Positions 6,355 to 14,967 of a stretch of DNA of 38,393 nucleotides are shown here, in pieces. Within the stretch, counting starts at the first letter, position 1; every line of letters begins with the position of its first letter. The stretch spans positions 1-38,393 of the forward strand of contig CAJXXT010000028.1 in NCBI GenBank assembly GCA_913063495.1, in the 5' to 3' direction. The stretch is from an uncultured Gammaproteobacteria bacterium (GTDB lineage Bacteria > Pseudomonadota > Gammaproteobacteria > Pseudomonadales > Ketobacteraceae). Position numbers and translations under genes: made by a program. Under the pieces are notes generated by a model that did no database searches, was not told the origin of the DNA, and was given only the letters and a program-made list of their open reading frames with translations.

Positions 6355-7455
6355 TTATGCCACGTTTGATTCAAACAATGGCCGAGACAAATGATCCCAA
6401 TCAACATCGGCATCATGATCAAAATCTTCATAATTCAGTAAACCCAGCGCCTCGAATTTTGAACGCACGCTTTCAGTCAACAAGCCAATGCGTTTTAGAT
6501 TTGGCATAATACGGCTAAACAAGAGATTTCTAAACTCATTTAACACAGAACTCTCCAACACACAATTTCTGGCATCAACTGGATCCCAACCAAACGCTAC
6601 AAAAACCTCATCACTGATTAATCGGTCTCGCATAACAATACAAGCCTCTAGCGCAAACAGGGCTCTATCCTCTCGTTCCTGATCCGTTAAACTCTTGCAA
6701 TACTCTTCCAGATAATTAACGCCAAAAGTAACGTGCCTCGCTTCATCCCGAATCACCAACCGCAGCAATTCCGACAATACAGGTATGCGCGTGCTTGCCC
6801 GTGCCCCTCTAAATGCTGCCAACGCCAGCCCTTCCAAGATGATTTGCATGCCAATAAATTTCAAATCCCAGCGAGGATCCGTAAGAATTTTATCCAACAA
6901 CGATTTGAGTTTGCTGTTAACTGGATACATAAAACCGATTTGGGTTTGAATGAATTTATTAAACACCTCGACATGGCGCGCCTCATCAAACGTTTGAGAG
7001 GCCGCATAAAGTTTTGCATCATAGGTCGGTGCACAACTAACTAACTGTGAAGCAACCAAAAGCGCCCCTTGCTCACCATGAAGAAACTGACTCATATTTG
7101 ACGCCATATAATGCCAGTCAAACTCAATTTTCTTCTCCTCAGAGAACGCTTCAAAAGGTGCGTAGCCTTTAAACATATTAAAATTTTGATCGGTACAGTA
7201 TTCATCTCTACTGATGATTTGCGACCAATCCAAATCCATCTCTACATTCCAGTTCAGTGTTTTCCCCAATTCGTAGAGTTTACGAATTCGGCCATCGGCA
7301 CTCAGGTAATCCCAATTATACGAACCCGTTAATGGTGTATGGAAAATCTCTCGGATAGACTCTACGTGCTGAGGTTGCATATTTGCGGCAATATCATCGG
7401 CATCAGGGAAATAGCGTAATGCTCTTGGTGGCTCAGTAACAAGTTTTGTGTCCAT
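6355..7455 (-). CDS. Ferritin-like diiron protein (putative diiron oxygenase-type)
   Basis: 366 residues. Four helices carry the carboxylate/histidine pattern of dinuclear iron proteins: E128 (HGEQGA), E158 with H161 (DEARH), E208 (ILEG) and E238 with H241 (RDEARH). The double ExxH with a preceding Glu is the ligand set of the ferritin-like superfamily (ribonucleotide reductase R2, AurF-type N-oxygenases, R2-like oxidases). Length fits R2/AurF-like enzymes rather than small ferritins. No signal peptide is seen, so it is cytoplasmic. It is divergently transcribed from a LysR regulator over a 19-bp palindrome, so expression probably depends on that regulator. The substrate is unknown. Confidence 0.8.
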   Translation of the reverse strand: MDTKLVTEPPRALRYFPDADDIAANMQPQHVESIREIFHTPLTGSYNWDYLSADGRIRKLYELGKTLNWNVEMDLDWSQIISRDEYCTDQNFNMFKGYAPFEAFSEEKKIEFDWHYMASNMSQFLHGEQGALLVASQLVSCAPTYDAKLYAASQTFDEARHVEVFNKFIQTQIGFMYPVNSKLKSLLDKILTDPRWDLKFIGMQIILEGLALAAFRGARASTRIPVLSELLRLVIRDEARHVTFGVNYLEEYCKSLTDQEREDRALFALEACIVMRDRLISDEVFVAFGWDPVDARNCVLESSVLNEFRNLLFSRIMPNLKRIGLLTESVRSKFEALGLLNYEDFDHDADVDWDHLSRPLFESNVA

Positions 7456-7525
7456 GTCATTCTCCTATCAAGTTTTACTCTATTCACTATACTCAAGGAA
7501 TCAAACAAAGGCATAATCACAACAT

Positions 7526-7544
7526 TTGTGAGTTTTTCTCACAA
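7526..7544. promoter_or_regulatory. 19-bp palindrome, likely LysR-type operator
   Basis: TTGTGAG-TTTTT-CTCACAA is a perfect inverted repeat in the 124-bp gap between the divergent diiron-protein and LysR genes. It contains T-N11-A spacings, the shape expected of a LysR-family binding site. Regulation of both genes by the LysR protein is inferred. Confidence 0.65.
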
Positions 7545-7579
7545 GTGGAACACTTAATAGAAAACCCAAGCCGGAGGAT

Positions 7580-8512
7580 ATGATGGATGCCATGACGATC
7601 TATACCACTGCAGTGAAGACCGCAAACTTCTCCTTAGCAGCACAACACCTTAATCTCAGTCCCTCTGCCGTTAGCAAACAGATCAGTCAGTTAGAAAAAA
7701 ACCTCGGCGTTAGGCTGCTTAACCGCACTACACGCTCTATCAGCCCTACAGAAGCGGGCACACTATATTACAACCGATGCATGTTAATCCTTGAAGCCAT
7801 TCAAGAAACCAACGCCATGGTTAAAGACTTAGAATCGTCTGTCGGAGGGACATTACGCGTATGGGTACCCTCAATTTTTGGCCGTTCTCTCCTTTCCCGG
7901 GTTTCAGCAGACTTTTGCCAAGAATTCCCAAATATTAATATTGAGCTGTTTCTAAGTGACGCCCCCATGGACTTAACTGGCAACGGCTTTGATATTGGCA
8001 TTTACTTAGGTGACCTTCCAGACTCCAGGCTAATAGCCAAAACCATTGGCCCACTCAGTTTAGTTTTATGTGCATCACCAGAATACATTGCGCAACACGG
8101 GTATCCAGATTCAATTGATGCTTTAGCAGACCACAGCATGCTAATTGTCACCGGCAATGAATCCATAGATATTCGAAAAATCAAACGACTAGCAGAATCG
8201 GCAAAGTTACATGAGCAGCCCCCAAAACTCATCACCAATGATTTGGATTTGGCTTACCATAGCGCTCATGCTGGATTAGGTATCGCAGCATTACCCTATT
8301 ATTTAATCCAACGTTCATTAAAAAAAGGGTCCTTAATACATCTACTTAAAGACTTTGAAACACCAGGTGCCTTAGTGCATATGGTATTCCCAAAATCTCG
8401 TTATATGCCGCAAAAAACCCGGCAATTCATTGATTTCTTATCCCTTTATTTTGTTGAGCTAGCAGAGCAACTCCGGCAATCCATTGAAATAGAAAAACAA
8501 AAAAAATCTTAA
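7580..8512 (+). CDS. LysR-family transcriptional regulator
   Basis: 310 residues. The N-terminal winged helix-turn-helix is clear (residues about 5-62: FSLAAQHLNLSPSAVSKQISQLEKNLGVRLLNRTTR), followed by a LysR substrate-binding domain (about 90-295). It resembles the CrgA-like subgroup. GGAGG at 7573-7577 lies just before ATG 7580; an in-frame ATG follows at 7583, with GGAGG at slightly better spacing. It is divergent from the diiron protein gene, the most likely target, and the intergenic palindrome is the likely binding site. The inducer is unknown. Confidence 0.9.
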   Translation: MMDAMTIYTTAVKTANFSLAAQHLNLSPSAVSKQISQLEKNLGVRLLNRTTRSISPTEAGTLYYNRCMLILEAIQETNAMVKDLESSVGGTLRVWVPSIFGRSLLSRVSADFCQEFPNINIELFLSDAPMDLTGNGFDIGIYLGDLPDSRLIAKTIGPLSLVLCASPEYIAQHGYPDSIDALADHSMLIVTGNESIDIRKIKRLAESAKLHEQPPKLITNDLDLAYHSAHAGLGIAALPYYLIQRSLKKGSLIHLLKDFETPGALVHMVFPKSRYMPQKTRQFIDFLSLYFVELAEQLRQSIEIEKQKKS

Positions 8513-8638
8513 GTTTTGTTATTTCCAGCCGATAGAGATAGTTAGAAAGCAATTTCTTCCTCAACCTCAAAGACATACACTACCTTTTCTCAGTTTTTTG
8601 AAAAGAGGTTATTGTGTGCCAAAAAAATGGAATTCACC

Positions 8639-10012
8639 ATGAAAGTAGCCTCATCCCAGCTCAACTTTTCTGGTGGACACACACTGCGAATTCGACAGGA
8701 ACAACATGCAATTCAGCAGAGGTCCACAAGTAACACGTCAGCAGAGCTATCCATCAATGGTTCCGCCCCATCAGCCACGCAAATAACCCGTACAGAACAA
8801 CTCACAGCTCGTGAACAGGTGTCATTAAACAGCCAACAACGTTACCAGGTGAATAGCCAATCTTATGTTACCAATCCCAACAATAACGACGAGAATGCCA
8901 TCTTTACCAGTGAGAAAATCATTGAACGCACCTTAAGTAAAGCGTTTACACAAAATATCAGAATGGATCTTTCTCAGATAACCGTATTAGAACCGGCCTC
9001 AGATATTCAAGCAGGAAGCTCGACGCAAGCAGAAGTCACCATTGGTCAGCAAAGCATTTATGAAGAAGAGGAACACTCTAACTTCAGCATATCTGGCAAA
9101 GTCACCATGGCGAATGGGAAATCGGTTGAATTCACCTTATCTGCCCAACTCGATCGTAACTTCTCCATTCAGAAAGACGCTAGAATATTCTCGCAAAACA
9201 CCCAAAAAACAGACCCTTTGGCAATCAATCTCGACGGAGGAATCGTTACACTAAGAGACTCCTCTTTTCAATTTGACCTTGATGCAGACGGCACTAAAGA
9301 AAATATCTCCTTTGTATCCAAAGGTAATGGTTTTATTGTTTTTGACAAAAACAATGATGGCAAAGTTAACGATGGCAACGAAATGTTTGGAACACAGTCA
9401 GGCAATGGATTTCAAGACTTGAGCCAATACGATGAGGATAACAACGGCATTATTGATGAGAACGATGGCATCTATGAACAACTTAACATCTGGACAAAAG
9501 ACGGTGCGGGAAACGATCATCTAATGTCTCTCAAAGATGCCGGGGTTGGAGCAATCGGGTTGGAACACAACGATACAACCTTTGAACTCAAAGATGATTA
9601 CAACAATTCGCTCGGTAGCATCCAACGCTCTGGCTATTTTTTAATGGAAAGTGGTCAAGCGGGTTTTGTACAGCAGGTGGATTTATCCCAACGCAATTTG
9701 GAGATGGAAGAAAAGATAAAGGAGCAATTTGAACCCATTTTTCCAAGTTTCGAATTTTCAGCGCAAGATATTGGTCTTGCCAACCTTCCTGGACGACAAG
9801 ACACATCAAACACTCCTCCGCTGCTTACCTTAGAACAAGCTACCGTCCTCACGAAACAAACTAATGATGAATTATTGGCGAAATACGACGAAGTATCTTC
9901 AATAGAACAATCTGAGGAAACCAGAAGCTTACTTGAACAACTGGTCGAAGAGCTAAAACAATACGGAGTAGAACAAAAAGACATACAGGATAAGGAACAC
10001 AAAGAAACATAA
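8639..10012 (+). CDS. EF-hand-type calcium-binding protein of unknown function
   Basis: About 458 residues from ATG 8639. I preferred this start because GGAA lies 7 nt before it; an ATG at 8627 and a TTG at 8612 are alternatives. The N-terminal third is Ser/Gln/Thr-rich and without a signal peptide. Residues about 190-310 hold calcium-loop repeats: DLDADGTKE, DKNNDGKVNDGNEMFG and DEDNNGIIDENDGIYEQLNIW, the pattern of EF-hand/dockerin-like loops found in many proteobacterial proteins of this type. The C-terminal 90 residues are Glu/Gln-rich helix. It sits between LysR and AraC genes with no obvious operon. Family members are widespread but uncharacterised. Confidence 0.75.
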   Translation: MKVASSQLNFSGGHTLRIRQEQHAIQQRSTSNTSAELSINGSAPSATQITRTEQLTAREQVSLNSQQRYQVNSQSYVTNPNNNDENAIFTSEKIIERTLSKAFTQNIRMDLSQITVLEPASDIQAGSSTQAEVTIGQQSIYEEEEHSNFSISGKVTMANGKSVEFTLSAQLDRNFSIQKDARIFSQNTQKTDPLAINLDGGIVTLRDSSFQFDLDADGTKENISFVSKGNGFIVFDKNNDGKVNDGNEMFGTQSGNGFQDLSQYDEDNNGIIDENDGIYEQLNIWTKDGAGNDHLMSLKDAGVGAIGLEHNDTTFELKDDYNNSLGSIQRSGYFLMESGQAGFVQQVDLSQRNLEMEEKIKEQFEPIFPSFEFSAQDIGLANLPGRQDTSNTPPLLTLEQATVLTKQTNDELLAKYDEVSSIEQSEETRSLLEQLVEELKQYGVEQKDIQDKEHKET

Positions 10013-10049
10013 CCATCAACATATTTTTGCCAACGTGTAGCAGCCCTCC

Positions 10050-11075
10050 CTAGCGCAACATTTGCTTGGGAGTCTTCCCCGTCCACCGCTTAAATGCCCG
10101 GGTAAATGCACTTTGATTTCCAAAACCTAGCAAGTCTGATATCTGCTTAATGCTTTTATCCGCATTATTCAGCCATTGCTCTGCTTTTTCTTGACGATAA
10201 GCATCAAGCACTTTTTGATAAGAGCTCGACTCAGATGTTAATAATCGCTGCAACTTCCTCTCACTCATATGCATTCTCTCGGCTACCCTCTCTAAAACAG
10301 GCTCTTCTGGCAAGACAGCTTCAATATGCGATCTTACGATATCACTCGTCGATGAAAGGTGATTTTTCCGCAAATATTCCTCCATCACTTTTTCATTGGC
10401 CTCAAGTAACATCGCATTGTAGGTGGGTACTAACGCGGGAATCACAGAAGAGTGTATTGAAAAACAATTCGCCTCACTATTAAACGTTACAGGTATCTCA
10501 AAAAAATCATCGAATCGTTTTCGGTCTTTTGGTTCTGGGCGAACCATTTCAACTGCCAACAAAGGTATTCGGGTATGCATATAATGACGTGTGATATGTA
10601 TAAGTGATGCCATAAATGCATCAATCGCCTCATAAGAAACATCAGGACTATTATCTCGAACATTAAAATACAAACAGACTTTATCCTGCCTCATATCTAA
10701 TTTTAAGTTTGCAATATCACTCACTAAACGTGCATTTCGAATCACGCGCTGAACCGCTTCAGTAAAATTCTTTGATGCCATCGCGGCATAACCAAGAGCG
10801 TGAAAAGTTGTTGGAGATACCGATTCAGCTACCCGTAAACCGAAGGCATCGTCATCTGTTAGGATGACAGACGAGCGCCACAGTTTAGTCATTACCACTA
10901 CGGGAATACGGTAGTTGGCATCCATAAGTCGTGATTGATCAATGGCATGATCAGCAAACAACGCATCCACCGTTGCTTTTTCACAAGCGTAGGAGTTTAG
11001 TGCTCTCTCTATCGCAGCAGCCCACGTTGCTATTGTGCTGGATGCCCTATGTTGAGATGGATCTCTATTTGTCAC
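10050..11075 (-). CDS. AraC-family regulator with AraC_arabinose-bd-type N-terminal domain
   Basis: 341 residues from a GTG start (11073-11075) with GAGTG upstream. Residues about 25-215 form the long N-terminal ligand domain seen in OruR/ArgR-like and fatty-compound-responsive AraC proteins. Residues about 235-341 form two helix-turn-helices (VAERMHMSERKLQRLL and ISDLLGFGNQSAFTRAFKRWTGKTPKQ). It is divergent from the exported propeller protein (11282), so autoregulation and control of that gene are plausible. The ligand is unknown. Confidence 0.88.
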   Translation of the reverse strand: MTNRDPSQHRASSTIATWAAAIERALNSYACEKATVDALFADHAIDQSRLMDANYRIPVVVMTKLWRSSVILTDDDAFGLRVAESVSPTTFHALGYAAMASKNFTEAVQRVIRNARLVSDIANLKLDMRQDKVCLYFNVRDNSPDVSYEAIDAFMASLIHITRHYMHTRIPLLAVEMVRPEPKDRKRFDDFFEIPVTFNSEANCFSIHSSVIPALVPTYNAMLLEANEKVMEEYLRKNHLSSTSDIVRSHIEAVLPEEPVLERVAERMHMSERKLQRLLTSESSSYQKVLDAYRQEKAEQWLNNADKSIKQISDLLGFGNQSAFTRAFKRWTGKTPKQMLR

Positions 11076-11281
11076 TATTACACTCTTGTCTCATCGTTTT
11101 GCGTTCTAACTATTTTCTAACGACCTTCTAGCTACTTCGATAACCAAATAATTCACACATTAGCAGCAATTGTCGTAAATTGGTAAAAACATGACAGCTT
11201 TCGGGGACAATCCTGTCTATCCTGCGAGTAGTCTATTGGTGACGCTGATCAATATCATCCCCTATAAAAGGACAATCCAAC

Positions 11282-12922
11282 ATGGTTACCACTCTCATGG
11301 CCATAACAAAAACAATATCCCATCAACGCTCAGCCCCCTCAATGTCTCCAACATTACGCTCCTCATCGCTTCGCACACTGATTGTGGGGGCAGCATTATC
11401 GTTATCTTCAACACTATTGCTTGCTGTCAATGCCCAAGCAGCTATAGATATAGACCCAGCGAACCCCGACAATAACGAACCGCCTCACAATGCCTTTTTG
11501 GCAGACTCTGCATGGCCAATGAGCCATCGAACATCTTATGTTCAGGGCTCCTCCCCTTTCCCAGGGCCTACGTCAGCAGAGTCATTAGGCAATGCCTCTT
11601 ATAAAGCAACCAACCTGCTTAACATCACACTGGCCATGTCTGCACCTTATGCCAATGGCGACCTTGTGGCGTGGGGTTCTGGGGCAACAGATGTCTATAA
11701 AATCAGTGTTGATACCGACAGAACACAGGTTATCGACAAGATGAAGAAGACAGAAACACCCAATATCGCTAATGGAACAACCGGGGCTTACACAGTTCTG
11801 GATAAAGACAATGTTTTTTATGTGCCGGGACAAGGAAACTTGTATGCCTATACCGACAGCATAAAGGGTGACTCAGACTCAGACATTACATTACTTCGTA
11901 CATTAGAAATTCCTGCAAATGTACTACGTGGAAGTAACTCTGAAGACCCTATTGTAGGCATTAACATGATGTACGATGGCTATCTGTCCATCGCGACAAA
12001 ACGGGGAACCATCGCGATTATCTCCAGAGATTTTAGTGAATTCCACTATCTACAATTGGGTGACAGTGAGCTAGGTGAAGAGGTGTCCAACTCGTTTGCA
12101 ATCGATGAAGACGGTGGTATTTATGTTGTTACTAGCGAGCAAATGTACCGAGTACAATGGACCGGTGAAAAACTCTCATTAGATGAAGCTGATGGCGCAT
12201 GGCAATCTGCTTATGAGAACGGAGCAGACATTCAGGTTCCTGGCCGCCTGGGTAGCGGCTCTGGATCAACACCATCGTTGATGGGTGTAGGTGATCAAGA
12301 TAAGTTTGTTGTTATCACTGACGGTCAAATGGTCACTAACCTTGTATTATTTTGGCGTGATGAAATTCCGGCAGATTGGCAGCCTATTGCTCCAGGTAAG
12401 AGTCGTCGAATTGCGGCTGAAGTACCGGTTAATTATGGTGATGAGTCTCGTGAATTAGCAATGTCAGAGCAGTCTGTTTTAGTTCGTGGTTACGGAGCAG
12501 TGGTAGTGAGTAATGATTATGGCTCAGATATCGCACAGTCCTCCAACCCTACTCTTTCAAATCTTATCAATGCATTTGTGGTGTTCTTTAGTAATAAGCC
12601 TAAATATGCCCCTTATGGCGTTGAAAAGTTTGAATGGAACCCTGAGACACGCACTCTGGATGTAGCCTGGATCAATAATGATATAAGTTGCCCCAACGGT
12701 ATTCCGACGATGAGTGCTGCGAGTAATCTGTTTTACTGCGTTGGTCAGCGTGATAGTCGCTGGAATGTTGAGGCGCTGAACTGGGATGATGGTTCTTCGG
12801 TATTTTTTAAGCCAATGTCTAAGTGGTTTTATTACAATAGCTTTTATGCAGCCACTCAAATTGGGCCATTTGGGGGGATTTGGACCGGAACAATTACTGG
12901 GGTAGCGAAAGTTACACCTTAA
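11282..12922 (+). CDS. Exported protein, probable beta-propeller, unknown function
   Basis: 546 residues from ATG 11282 (AAAGGA at about 11267). In-frame ATGs at 11297 and 11342 are possible alternatives. A hydrophobic segment (LRTLIVGAALSLSSTLLLA) with an AQAA cleavage site near residue 54 indicates export. The rest has repeated strand motifs with Gly/Asp turns (YTVLDKDNVFYVPGQGNLYAY, DGYLSIATKRGTIAII, IDEDGGIYVVTSEQMYRV), typical of a PQQ-like or SMP-30-like propeller. No catalytic motif is recognised. It is followed by a fused MFS-acyltransferase on the same strand, 71 bp away across a strong hairpin. Confidence 0.75.
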   Translation: MVTTLMAITKTISHQRSAPSMSPTLRSSSLRTLIVGAALSLSSTLLLAVNAQAAIDIDPANPDNNEPPHNAFLADSAWPMSHRTSYVQGSSPFPGPTSAESLGNASYKATNLLNITLAMSAPYANGDLVAWGSGATDVYKISVDTDRTQVIDKMKKTETPNIANGTTGAYTVLDKDNVFYVPGQGNLYAYTDSIKGDSDSDITLLRTLEIPANVLRGSNSEDPIVGINMMYDGYLSIATKRGTIAIISRDFSEFHYLQLGDSELGEEVSNSFAIDEDGGIYVVTSEQMYRVQWTGEKLSLDEADGAWQSAYENGADIQVPGRLGSGSGSTPSLMGVGDQDKFVVITDGQMVTNLVLFWRDEIPADWQPIAPGKSRRIAAEVPVNYGDESRELAMSEQSVLVRGYGAVVVSNDYGSDIAQSSNPTLSNLINAFVVFFSNKPKYAPYGVEKFEWNPETRTLDVAWINNDISCPNGIPTMSAASNLFYCVGQRDSRWNVEALNWDDGSSVFFKPMSKWFYYNSFYAATQIGPFGGIWTGTITGVAKVTP

Positions 12923-12943
12923 TCAATATTGATTCTTTTGGCT

Positions 12944-12981
12944 TTAGGAATTAACGTAGTGTTAACTACGTTAATTCCTAA
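12944..12981. repeat. Perfect 17-bp inverted repeat just before the MFS-acyltransferase start
   Basis: TTAGGAATTAACGTAGT (12944-12960), loop GTTA, and the exact complement at 12965-12981. It ends 12 nt before ATG 12994 and abuts the ribosome site AAGGG (12984-12988). There is no T-run, so a terminator role is doubtful; a repressor site or mRNA hairpin controlling translation is possible. Confidence 0.75.
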
Positions 12982-12993
12982 CCAAGGGTCTCT

Positions 12994-14883
12994 ATGGATA
13001 ACAACCACCAGGAACGGTCTCAGTTTTACCTGCTTAAACAACAACGATTTGCCCCATTATTTTGGACTCAGTTTTTAGGGGCATTTAACGATAACGTATT
13101 TAAAAGTTCTCTGTTAATCCTCATCGCTTTTAGTGCGAGTTATCAAGTCTCCATGGAGATTAACGCCCTTAATAATATTGCAGCAATGCTCTTTATTCTC
13201 CCCTATTTTCTCTTTTCTGCCCTTGCCGGTGAAGTGGCTGAAAAATATGAAAAATCCTTTTTAATTCGCCGAATTAAGTTATTCGAAATTGCCATCATGG
13301 CTTGTGCGGGTGTGGCTTTCTATTTCAGTCAAGTTGCTGGCTTATTGTTGTTGCTATTTTGTGCCGGTGCACAGTCAACTTTTTTTGCTCCTATTAAATA
13401 CAGCATCATACCGCAACACCTCCATTCTGATGAGTTAGTGGGTGGCAATGCACTGGTTGAATCCGGAACCTTTCTTGCCATTTTATTGGGCACTATTTTA
13501 GGGGGTGTTCTGACTAAAGTTGAGAATGGACCCATGTGGATTTCTCTCGTTATATTGGTCATCGCTTTTATAGGTTGGCTTTCTAGTCGAAAAATACCTA
13601 CTGCTGAAGCAGCCTGCCCTGACATCACGATAAAATTCAACCCATTCACAGAAACTCTTAAAACCCTCAAAATAGGTCGCGAAACACACTCTGTTTACCT
13701 TGCCTGTTTGGCTATTTCTTGGTTTTGGTTCTTAGGAGGCTCTTACTTAACCCAGCTACCCAATTACACCAAAGTAGTACTGAACGGTGATCAAACCATT
13801 GTTACGTTATTGTTAGCATTGTTTTCTATCGGTATTGCTGTTGGCTCCCTGCTATGTGAGCGTTTATCTGGGCATAAAATTGAACTTGGCTTAGTACCCT
13901 TAGGATCAATCGGTTTGACCGTTTTTGGAGTGGATTTATTCTTTGCTCATTCTGCAAGTGAAACCACCATTGGGTTTATGCAGTTTATAACCATTCCCAC
14001 TAACATTCGTGTGCTTGCCGATTTTGTAATGATTGGTGTTTCGGGAGGACTCTACATTGTTCCTCTCTATGCGATGGTACAGGAACGATCAGACCCTAAA
14101 AAACGTTCACGCACCATTGCTGCGTTAAACATTTTAAACGCAGCATTCATGGTAGTTTCCGCTATTTTTGCAATGTTGTTTTTATCCGTAATGGGGCTAT
14201 CTATTCCAGAATTCTTTATGGTTATCGCCATTATGAATGCGGTGGTTGCGTGGTATATATACCGCACAATCCCTGAATTCCTCATGCGGTTTATTATTTG
14301 GATTATTACTCACACAATGTACCGCGTTAAACATACGGATTTACATAATATTCCTGATGAAGGTGCTGCGGTTATCGTCTGTAATCATGTGAGTTATATG
14401 GATGCCATGATTATTGCGGGCGCCTGTCATCGTCCTATTCGTTTTGTGATGTTTAAACCGATATACAATATGCCGGTATTAAACTTTGTATTTCGAACAG
14501 CAAAGGCGATTCCCATTCATTCCAAATCCGCAGATCCAGAAACCTATGAAGCGGCGTTTAATAAAATATCAGAAGAGCTAAATAACGAAGAAGTCATTTG
14601 CATTTTCCCAGAAGGAAAACTGACCACGAATGGTGATATTGATACCTTTAAAAATGGTATTGAGAAAATCTTACAAAGAAACCCTGTGCCTGTGGTACCT
14701 ATGGCATTAAAAGGGTTATGGGGTAGCTTCTTTAGTCACAGAGATGGTAATGCACTAACACGGAGACCAAGACGATTCTGGTCAAAAGTGGAGCTTGTCG
14801 CAGCACCTATAATAGCGGCAGATGATGCAACAGCTAAAGCATTAGAACTCAACGTCAAATCATTACGAGGAAGCGCTTGTTAA
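12994..14883 (+). CDS. Fused MFS lysophospholipid transporter and PlsC-type acyltransferase
   Basis: 629 residues. Residues about 18-425 form a 12-segment MFS domain like LplT (WTQFLGAFNDNVFKSSL at the start). Residues about 445-625 form a 1-acylglycerol-3-phosphate acyltransferase domain with HX4D (NHVSYMD, H465/D470) and the FPEG motif (538-541). In E. coli these jobs are done by LplT, which flips lysophospholipids, and the Aas acyltransferase/ACP synthetase; many proteobacteria have them fused. Here the AMP-ligase half of Aas is absent, so the acyl donor would have to come from acyl-ACP or acyl-CoA. The membrane location is clear. It is followed by a hairpin and a convergent FadR/GntR-type gene. 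Confidence 0.88.
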   Translation: MDNNHQERSQFYLLKQQRFAPLFWTQFLGAFNDNVFKSSLLILIAFSASYQVSMEINALNNIAAMLFILPYFLFSALAGEVAEKYEKSFLIRRIKLFEIAIMACAGVAFYFSQVAGLLLLLFCAGAQSTFFAPIKYSIIPQHLHSDELVGGNALVESGTFLAILLGTILGGVLTKVENGPMWISLVILVIAFIGWLSSRKIPTAEAACPDITIKFNPFTETLKTLKIGRETHSVYLACLAISWFWFLGGSYLTQLPNYTKVVLNGDQTIVTLLLALFSIGIAVGSLLCERLSGHKIELGLVPLGSIGLTVFGVDLFFAHSASETTIGFMQFITIPTNIRVLADFVMIGVSGGLYIVPLYAMVQERSDPKKRSRTIAALNILNAAFMVVSAIFAMLFLSVMGLSIPEFFMVIAIMNAVVAWYIYRTIPEFLMRFIIWIITHTMYRVKHTDLHNIPDEGAAVIVCNHVSYMDAMIIAGACHRPIRFVMFKPIYNMPVLNFVFRTAKAIPIHSKSADPETYEAAFNKISEELNNEEVICIFPEGKLTTNGDIDTFKNGIEKILQRNPVPVVPMALKGLWGSFFSHRDGNALTRRPRRFWSKVELVAAPIIAADDATAKALELNVKSLRGSAC

Positions 14884-14889
14884 TGGCTT

Positions 14890-14922
14890 CTGGACTGCAT
14901 CTATGTGATAGATGCAGTCCAG
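14890..14922. terminator. Strong 14-bp hairpin between convergent genes
   Basis: CTGGACTGCATCTA, loop TGTGA, and TAGATGCAGTCCAG form a perfect stem, 6 nt after the MFS-acyltransferase stop. The following bases are not T-rich, so it is probably a structural stop or Rho-aided terminator. Just after it, tandem TATGAGC-like words run to about 14960. Confidence 0.65.
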
Positions 14923-14967
14923 GTTCTCAATTATGAGCGCTATTATGAACAACCGTTATGAGCACTG

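Noticed and set aside
9655..10086. Leftward 143-codon frame overlapping the EF-hand gene end and AraC gene
   Set aside because: It overlaps two better-supported genes and is Ser/Cys-rich as shadows often are.
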